This document shows, one piece after another, positions 5,701 to 9,717 of a stretch of DNA of 9,717 nucleotides; position 1 is the first letter of the stretch, and every line of letters begins with the position of its first letter. The stretch is from Gammaproteobacteria bacterium (GTDB taxonomy: Bacteria > Pseudomonadota > Gammaproteobacteria > Thiohalomonadales > Thiohalomonadaceae), in the NCBI GenBank assembly GCA_023228645.1, contig JALOAT010000087.1, positions 1-9,717 of the forward strand. The letters are read 5' to 3'. Below the pieces are notes generated by a model. It searched no databases. It was given only the letters and a program-made list of their open reading frames with translations, and had not been told where the DNA came from. Position numbers and translations under genes: made by a program.

Positions 5701-8442
5701 ATACATCTAAATATTCTCTGCAACTCGAGTGATGAATTTACTACACTTAGCGAAGATGATTTCTCTGAGATTACAAAATGCACTTGGTGGAATTTGCGTG
5801 TGTTTTTCGATGTTGCAGCCCAAAATTCAATTTTTAGTTTCCCTAAAAATATTACAACTCAAGAGTTTCACGAACTCTTTGAAGCCGAACTTCACCGCAG
5901 AGATAACACGTCCACACTAGCCAATGACAGCCTTGAATTAGGAATCTTGGCTATCAGGTACGGTCTTTACGATAAAGCCAGCCAATTTCTCGAACGTGCC
6001 GCTTTAAACATGGTTGGGTATGGTTGGAGAAAAGACATAACTTTTCATGAAGTTTTTGAAGCAATTGAAGAGTGCTCAAACTCGGATTGCCCTCAGGTAT
6101 CTGATTGGTTGACTCGTGTTGCTACATTTACATCAGATGTTTTTGATTTTTCGGAAAGGGAAATAAGGCATATTCCGGAATGGTTTACAAGATTATTATC
6201 GAAACACAATCCCGAACGTCTTGTTGACGAGTTTGACTACCATTTGTCAGAAGAAAATTGGCATCGAGCAGATCATATACTTGAGAGCATCGTTAAGACA
6301 TTTCCATTATCTACACAAGCAGAACATTCATTTCTTCGTTGTATGACAACGTTTGATGCGCTTACGGCATTAAAAGAAAGGGCAGAGGGGAATGCAACAC
6401 TAGAGAGAATTTATGAGGAGCAATGTAAAACTCTCGGCGGTATACCCCCACCACCTAGAGAACACTCTTCAACTGAAGACAAAGAAACACCGGAATACCC
6501 TGACATAACTACTATTCAGCCGAACAATCTGGATGAATTTAAGTCTACCTTACATTCCATATCATACAAAATTAGAAAACAGTTTATTGCAGATTGGATT
6601 GCGCACTGGGTTGACCAAGATCAGGGAAGCACAATCCTCAATTCATTTAATGCATACTATGAACAAGAAAAATCAGACTATGAGCTTGATCAATGTCTAT
6701 ATGAAATATTTTTATTAAGTAAAAGAACTGAGGGCAAGACAAAAGCATATATATGGGCAGTTAGAGATATTAAACTGAACAATTGCTGGAGTCGGTATTC
6801 TTATTCCCAGGCGGTAGCATCATTAAGACAATATGGTTCAACATATAAGAATAAATGGAAAAATCTTCTCCGAGATACAATGTCGCCAGGATCGTCAAGG
6901 CTACAAAAAGACGAAAACATAATTGTCCCGTCGACTCAACTTGTGACTTTTTTAGTTTCCGCTGATCAAATAGATCTTGCAGTTGAAATAACAGAAGTTA
7001 TGGTCAGCAATCTTGAGGGAGATATTGCACATCTACCTTTAACTGAATTGTATTGGAATGAACGGCCTGTTTCACTAGAGGCCACCACCATGCATCTAAT
7101 TTATCTTCATTATAAATGGCCTGACCGCTATGCTCGACTCCAAACTGCAAAGCAAATTTTGACGCTCTTGCAAGATGAAAACAATACCGAGTTTCGTTCA
7201 CTATACCTCCAATACTTATCAAAACAGCAGTATGAAGTTGATATTGTAGACTACTTGTCAATTTTATTGCTTCTTGAAAACTCTCCTTTTAGCAAAGAGG
7301 AGGTTATTCAAAGCATACATTTCCCTTCTCTCGTATCTGACGAACTTTTATTAGACCTAGGTTACATGGATGAAAAACGAGATGATTTGACTACTTTATA
7401 TTCTGAATTTTCGGATGATTTAACTCCAAATAGAGCTAAATTCGACAGATATAGTAATGGCCTTGCATTAAGATATATCGGTGTCATTGAAAGATTAGGA
7501 AAAGAATACAAAGGGCCATTTGTTAAACATTTCCTTCTCGAGTGGGAACAAATCTTGGCAAGGCATTCTTGTTATATTTTCGACCCCTATGATTTTTGTG
7601 GTGATCAGTTTTATCGGCAAGACAAGATTGCTTGTAGTTGTTCATGGGTGGCGGAGGCATCAATATTATCTGCGTATGCCAGAACACTAGCCTACGCTAT
7701 CGATCAGCACTCATTACCTGCAGAAGACGCTTTAATGTATTCGACAGAGGTATTGCCCTTCGGTTCCGTTGGAATAAACCTCTCTCCCTCTACTCCGCCT
7801 GCTAGCTGGCCCAGATTAGACAATTTGATGAAAGGTGATCCTTTACCTGGCCAAATTGAACTTGAGAAATACCTTTCTCAGATAGCTGATTCTGATGAAA
7901 TATTGTTACATGCCAATGGCCCTGTTCTTAGAAACCATACCGGTGTTTGTCTTGATTTGAGAGTTATCTTGGTCTCTATGTGTAATACCGAAATTGATGA
8001 TCCTCAGAGCATATTCAATTCAATTGATAATGTAAGGAACACTGAAGAAGGTATATTTCCTTTAGCCAAGTGGACTTGGCCTTCCTCTTTTGGCCGGTGG
8101 GAAACTGATTGGCTATCTAGAGGATATTTCCTCCCTACATATAGTGTTGGAGATTTTCCAATTAACTCAGTAAATCAGAATGAATCCAGTGTAGAATATT
8201 TGACCGGCACAGTCAGTAATGGTGTCTGGAGGTATTGGGTAAATCAATGGTATCCAGCGCATCGAATAGAAGTTGGAAACTCTTTAGGAACTTACATGAC
8301 TGTATCCAAGGATTTTTTTTCAAAGTTCAAAGAACATGCTGGCGGTGACTATTATCTAATTGCTGAAATGACTTGTGTTGATAGACGTGATTTTGTGCGT
8401 GATGAGGAGTCGATAAAGACCTTTGCTATGCTTCCTATTTAA
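2716..8442 (+). CDS. Avs-like STAND NTPase with N-terminal Cap4/DUF4297-type nuclease
   Basis: A protein of 1908 residues in three parts. Residues 1 to about 210 resemble the Cap4/DUF4297 PD-(D/E)xK nuclease: G16-Y-x-Y-Q20, E44, D57 and Q71-V-K73 give the expected E...D...QxK pattern. Residues about 255-520 form a STAND NTPase: Walker A GLPGMGKST (276-284), Walker B VVIIDGLDH (366-374) and a sensor-1-like LLYGTQP (401-407). Residues about 520-1908 look largely alpha-helical, interrupted by a Pro-rich linker (P1244-P1247 to about 1280). Near the end, C1619, C1628, C1640 and C1642 with H1617 form a Cys cluster. In known Avs proteins the C-terminal repeats bind a phage protein (terminase or portal), and NTPase-driven tetramers activate the nuclease. 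By that model this is a DNA-degrading phage sensor. The Avs type and target cannot be read from the sequence. It follows the HEPN gene by 36 bases in the same reading frame. Confidence 0.8.
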   Translation: MAKSSEIKPSQLTRAGYTYQDLMCISILIKWFHDPEKYQWMSIEGNQEARDVKSLDDVICFTASGEYELYQVKFTTDSSRDDLMLDFEYLLKKKPRGTSLIQKWSLDLEKFGRSNAISIAKLITNRKPDTVLSNCFDGNKIDYNLVPDEIKARVSTQLGNERNAITFFENLIFEHSQQEINDLELTLQDSLVPDHANKESWLQLLKMVESWATRKNEPSPDGKIRLDHIYEILSLGSIRTISQFFEVPGGYKPPEEEFHKVILAKTTKPGCSVISGLPGMGKSTYLSFLTEQLIERKTPVIRHHYYLSPHFIGDRITFNNAAQSLQSQIKSLYPFDFDGDKLDSQELDTWICKAADKAAESDEILVVIIDGLDHVYRERSDISQLEHLVNRIDTLKEKVCLLYGTQPISDEYLPNSLLRSAPREKSWIDIPAMGLDAIKERIDFLVSIEDIDVVGEDEHQRSEIVEISQALLDISQGYPLHIIYSLNSLKLAENKISKYDVERLPTCPEGDIHAYYENLWVSLSESAKEILLLIANADFSWPDETHLEFCFDDSLIFRNSFAEIQHLIEKRLSGITPFHSSLFVYLKQKDEFSESKERLNQKSKTWIDKHAPEYWKWGWDWIIEANLGNTAPLLQGITREWLIHSLCNAYPLEHIEHIVGVAENIAFEQSLYPELLRLRILKMRLLNGPEFQVQDFSQFLDCSLSCSPDTFGLLWRADNLRIIPDNELVIVAKHLQGKNERIVNACAREIYRRIQFYARLEDSNHYQTLDSLVDGYLQVLISYDRPDLERINEFYERLTDKSSSFTRIVELLVQYGHRYLLLDLSPFDVPDDISSKLIDEIALAASIEGVSLEEASPNLSISNSSLGLLYLFLAGKDINAEELPELECPVGHEAATYHLFYQYFFNTLVSRLSDSDVFEEPYLAEPTSIKEFIKNAWLTFEYASSTIAAKVKSGEKFEVSALYNSFAILNLPSQSLDYQLNTVFFNIRKSLAKIAIHLNILCNSSDEFTTLSEDDFSEITKCTWWNLRVFFDVAAQNSIFSFPKNITTQEFHELFEAELHRRDNTSTLANDSLELGILAIRYGLYDKASQFLERAALNMVGYGWRKDITFHEVFEAIEECSNSDCPQVSDWLTRVATFTSDVFDFSEREIRHIPEWFTRLLSKHNPERLVDEFDYHLSEENWHRADHILESIVKTFPLSTQAEHSFLRCMTTFDALTALKERAEGNATLERIYEEQCKTLGGIPPPPREHSSTEDKETPEYPDITTIQPNNLDEFKSTLHSISYKIRKQFIADWIAHWVDQDQGSTILNSFNAYYEQEKSDYELDQCLYEIFLLSKRTEGKTKAYIWAVRDIKLNNCWSRYSYSQAVASLRQYGSTYKNKWKNLLRDTMSPGSSRLQKDENIIVPSTQLVTFLVSADQIDLAVEITEVMVSNLEGDIAHLPLTELYWNERPVSLEATTMHLIYLHYKWPDRYARLQTAKQILTLLQDENNTEFRSLYLQYLSKQQYEVDIVDYLSILLLLENSPFSKEEVIQSIHFPSLVSDELLLDLGYMDEKRDDLTTLYSEFSDDLTPNRAKFDRYSNGLALRYIGVIERLGKEYKGPFVKHFLLEWEQILARHSCYIFDPYDFCGDQFYRQDKIACSCSWVAEASILSAYARTLAYAIDQHSLPAEDALMYSTEVLPFGSVGINLSPSTPPASWPRLDNLMKGDPLPGQIELEKYLSQIADSDEILLHANGPVLRNHTGVCLDLRVILVSMCNTEIDDPQSIFNSIDNVRNTEEGIFPLAKWTWPSSFGRWETDWLSRGYFLPTYSVGDFPINSVNQNESSVEYLTGTVSNGVWRYWVNQWYPAHRIEVGNSLGTYMTVSKDFFSKFKEHAGGDYYLIAEMTCVDRRDFVRDEESIKTFAMLPI

Positions 8443-8446
8443 GAAC

Positions 8447-8473
8447 TATATTTCGTAGGCTATAGATTTTTTT
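8447..8473 (+). terminator. Possible weak intrinsic terminator of the STAND operon
   Basis: CTATA (8447-8451) pairs with TATAG (8461-8465). One A follows, then seven T (8467-8473). The position, just after the stop codon at 8442, is right. The stem is only 5 bp, AT-rich and has a 9-base loop, so termination would be weak. Confidence 0.35.
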
Positions 8474-8515
8474 GAGCTAGCGTGTAGTATTTTTTAAACG
8501 CTTTCTTCGTACTGT

Positions 8516-8661
8516 GAACAAGTTTGTAGCATAGTGAAAAACTTGCCCCAGAACTATGTACCAACAACCTCTAGGTTTTGGAGTAAAAAACCATGTTAAA
8601 AAGCTTGTTCCACAAAGACTTGAAATTTTGAGCATGTTCAACAAGGTGCAGGTTGTTGAAC
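8516..8661 (+). other. Intergenic region with a cluster of stem-loops
   Basis: No gene is seen in 8443-8690; the reverse-strand ORF at 8477-8707 has no recognisable features. Inverted repeats follow one another: CAAGTTT/AAACTTG (8519-8525, 8539-8545); CCAA-AACC/GGTT-TTGG with one bulge (8561-8581); and the perfect 9-bp GTTCAACAA/TTGTTGAAC (8636-8644, 8653-8661) with an 8-base loop. Alternative pairings also exist: GGTTTT/AAAACC (8574-8579, 8587-8592), GAACAAG/CTTGTTC (8516-8522, 8604-8610), and CAACAACCT/AGGTTGTTG (8562-8570, 8650-8658). This could be a structured RNA, a composite terminator, or the remains of a small palindromic element. Confidence 0.4.
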
Positions 8662-8662
8662 T

Positions 8663-8699
8663 TGTCCTTTTAATACTGATATACACTACAAAAAGGACA
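8663..8699 (+). promoter_or_regulatory. Inverted repeat at the left edge of promoter copy B
   Basis: TGTCCTTTT (8663-8671) is a perfect inverted copy of AAAAGGACA (8691-8699) with 19 bases between. The right arm is the first nine bases of the 79-bp repeat. Copy A has AAAAGTACA at this place and no matching left arm, so the palindrome is specific to the second promoter. It ends about 20 bases before the -35 box, a position suited to an activator or repressor site. Confidence 0.35.
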
Positions 8700-8769
8700 T
8701 TTTCCAAGTTCTGTTAATCTTTAATAATTTATGTGTTTCCGTTATAATGCTCCTTGAATAAATAGTTAT
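8691..8769 (+). repeat. 79-bp direct repeat, copy B (promoter element)
   Basis: Second copy of the element at 1647-1725, 70 of 79 bases identical, same orientation, offset 7044 bp. It places the same -35 and -10 boxes upstream of the Shedu-like gene. Identity stops at 8769; sequence after it (8770-8810) is not clearly related to copy A. Confidence 0.9.
8720..8748 (+). promoter_or_regulatory. Sigma70-like promoter of the Shedu-like gene
   Basis: The -10 box TATAAT (8743-8748) is a perfect consensus. The -35 box TTTAAT (8720-8725) is weak, with a 17-base spacer. Relative to copy A, the single change C to T in the -10 box should make this promoter stronger. Transcription would start near 8755, leaving a leader of about 56 bases. 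Confidence 0.65.
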
Positions 8770-8810
8770 CTCTACAATTAAAATTATTATTGCGGTAAGG
8801 ATAGTTCCAA

Positions 8811-9611
8811 ATGAGTATACCTAATCAAGATGAAGAACGTTTGATTCTAAAAAACAAAAAAAATACAATAACAATATATTTTCAAGCTTTTCAAAATGAA
8901 TTAGAAAAATCAAAAAATGACATTCAAGATTCTAAAAAACAATTAGCTGTAATTAATTTAAAATCAGACAAATTTGAAATTTTTCCAATTGTTACTTTTC
9001 CTGACCATGTAGATTATTTAGAAGCAAAATATAGCAATATCAAGAGTATTACTTTAGATGGTTTTAATATTAATAAAGCCAAAACGATAGAAGACTTTGA
9101 GGATATATTAAATGATATGCCTACAGGCTTTATAAAAAATTATGAGTATGGTCTTGGATTGCAAAAGGACTATCGCTTTATAATAGATACTATCAGTAAA
9201 ATAAATAATATTACAAATCTTGTAATTAGTAAGTCATTAAATACACAAATTAAAGATTCTTCATTTATTCTAAATTATTCTGACTATGAAAAAATCAGAA
9301 AAGGGATTAATGCAATTACAAGAAAATATCAACAGGATATTCTAAATGATAAAATTATCTATTCTCATAATTCTTTGTTGTATCCAATAAATCCGGATGT
9401 TTACCCAGAAAAATTTAGGCCATATAAAAAAGACACTATTTTTAAAATGGTTTCAAATAATTTTGAAAAAGATATTTCTCAAAAAGATAGAAAGTCTATT
9501 GTAAAATTAATAAGGCAAAATAAAACAACAATTTACCAAAATGAGAAAGAAGAAATTTTAAATTTTATTAATGAAATAGAACTTATTAACTATAATGGCC
9601 TGAAAATCTAA
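8811..9611 (+). CDS. Probable truncated Shedu-like (DUF4263) defence protein, N-terminal part only
   Basis: A 266-residue ORF starting at ATG 8811, with TAAGGA at 8796-8801 as ribosome site. From memory of the family, residues 114-135 (GLGLQKDYRFIID, then NLVISK), the segment near 170 (RKGINAITRKYQ) and YPEKFRPYKKDTIF (198-211) resemble the region before the DUF4263 nuclease domain in Shedu (SduA) proteins. Those proteins are about 400 residues or more with the nuclease at the C-terminus. Here the frame ends at IELINYNGLKI, where the family would continue into the nuclease, so the catalytic domain is missing. A transposase-like ORF starts 66 bases downstream, so disruption by an insertion sequence is the likely cause. 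DNA is strongly AT-rich, unlike the STAND gene. The protein should have no nuclease activity. The Shedu assignment is from recall, not a search; if wrong, this is an unidentified complete protein. Confidence 0.5.
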   Translation: MSIPNQDEERLILKNKKNTITIYFQAFQNELEKSKNDIQDSKKQLAVINLKSDKFEIFPIVTFPDHVDYLEAKYSNIKSITLDGFNINKAKTIEDFEDILNDMPTGFIKNYEYGLGLQKDYRFIIDTISKINNITNLVISKSLNTQIKDSSFILNYSDYEKIRKGINAITRKYQQDILNDKIIYSHNSLLYPINPDVYPEKFRPYKKDTIFKMVSNNFEKDISQKDRKSIVKLIRQNKTTIYQNEKEEILNFINEIELINYNGLKI

Positions 9612-9617
9612 GACAAT

Positions 9618-9663
9618 ATTTCATCAAAGTTTATTTCCAAAAAAGTTAAAATAAACATGAAAT
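9618..9663 (+). repeat. Bulged inverted repeat before the transposase-like ORF
   Basis: ATTTCAT (9618-9624) pairs with ATGAAAT (9657-9663), and GTTTATT (9629-9635) pairs with AATAAAC (9650-9656). The four bases CAAA (9625-9628) are bulged on the left arm. This makes 14 base pairs around a 14-base loop. It lies between the stop of the Shedu-like ORF and the ribosome site of the next ORF. It may be a structure of the insertion sequence leader that limits read-in transcription and translation of the transposase, as some elements have, or an operator. Confidence 0.45.
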
Positions 9664-9677
9664 AAATGGAGAGAATT

Positions 9678-9717
9678 ATGAGTCGAAAAAAAGGTCAAAC
9701 TTACAGTGCAGAACAGA
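9678..9717 (+). CDS. 5' end of a probable IS3-family transposase orfA (13 codons)
   Basis: The ORF starts at ATG 9678 with a good ribosome site GGAGAG at 9668-9673 and is cut by the window edge. The visible residues, MSRKKGQTYSAEQ, are typical of the N-terminus of the helix-turn-helix orfA protein of IS3-family elements, where a basic start is followed by a Y/F-S/T-x-E-x-K type segment. In such elements orfA is followed by an overlapping orfB that supplies the DDE catalytic domain by frameshift. Neither that nor the helix-turn-helix is visible here. Confidence 0.5.
   Translation, partial: MSRKKGQTYSAEQ

Larger units (their letters stand above)
9601..9717 (+). mobile_element. Possible left end of an IS3-family insertion sequence
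   Basis: The Shedu-like frame loses its expected continuation near 9600, where the sequence reads TGAAAATCTAAGACA. IS3-family ends usually begin with TG, and the first ORF of these elements starts some tens of bases inside; here the distance from 9601 to the ORF start is 77 bases. The exact end and target duplication cannot be verified because the element runs out of the window. Confidence 0.3.

Noticed and set aside
3921..7261. Six short ORFs inside the STAND gene (3921-4136, 4515-4709, 5418-5624 and 7004-7261 minus; 5729-5920 and 6533-6718 plus)
   Set aside because: All lie within the 1908-codon gene in other frames, show no ribosome sites or recognisable domains, and are explained as shadows of it.
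8477..8707. 76-codon minus-strand ORF between the STAND gene and the Shedu-like gene
   Set aside because: It overlaps the inverted-repeat cluster and the promoter repeat, has no recognisable domain, and its composition looks like translated noncoding DNA.
1647..8769. The two 79-bp copies as ends of a transposon
   Set aside because: They are direct, not inverted, no transposase lies between them, and they contain matched promoter boxes at the right distance from genes. A duplicated promoter fits better, although an origin by recombination stays possible.
1577..8769. CRISPR array or CRISPR-like repeats
   Set aside because: There are only two copies 7 kb apart and no regular spacers.

Overview
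This is AT-rich bacterial DNA that reads as a piece of a defence island. There are no tRNA, rRNA or housekeeping genes to fix the species. The start of what looks like an IS3-type transposase gene at the right edge, the base composition and the promoter style fit an AT-rich gammaproteobacterium such as Acinetobacter or a relative. This is a guess from general appearance, not an identification.

Layout from left to right: (1) 1-123, the last 40 codons of an unidentified gene entering on the + strand. (2) 140-1396, minus strand, a 418-residue protein I do not recognise, with one predicted membrane segment near its C-terminus. (3) 1397-1744, an intergenic region ending in a sigma70-like promoter inside a 79-bp element. 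(4) 1745-8442, a + strand operon made of a 38-codon ORF, a 273-residue protein with a HEPN-type RN-x3-H motif, and a 1908-residue protein. The large protein combines an N-terminal Cap4/DUF4297-like nuclease, a STAND NTPase with clear Walker A and B motifs, and a very long, probably alpha-helical C-terminal part. (5) 8443-8810, an intergenic region rich in inverted repeats that carries a second copy of the same 79-bp promoter element. (6) 8811-9611, a 266-residue ORF that resembles the N-terminal part of a Shedu-type (DUF4263) defence protein but lacks the nuclease domain. (7) 9678-9717, the first 13 codons of a probable IS3-family orfA, so the Shedu-like gene may have been cut by an insertion sequence.

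The central operon is the main item of interest. By architecture it is an Avs-like (antiviral STAND) system: the large protein would sense a phage component through its C-terminal part, oligomerise through the NTPase, and cut DNA with its N-terminal nuclease. The HEPN partner, a putative RNase, is co-transcribed and could be a second effector or a regulator. I know of no named Avs type defined by a HEPN gene followed by a DUF4297-STAND gene, so it may be a variant or an undescribed two-component form.

The second notable point is that the HEPN-STAND operon and the Shedu-like gene have nearly the same promoter: 79 bp, 70 identical, no gaps, 7044 bp apart in direct orientation. Either the two defence units are regulated together, or the repeat marks how the operon was inserted as a module. 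Recombination between the copies would remove the whole HEPN-STAND operon and leave the downstream gene with an intact promoter.
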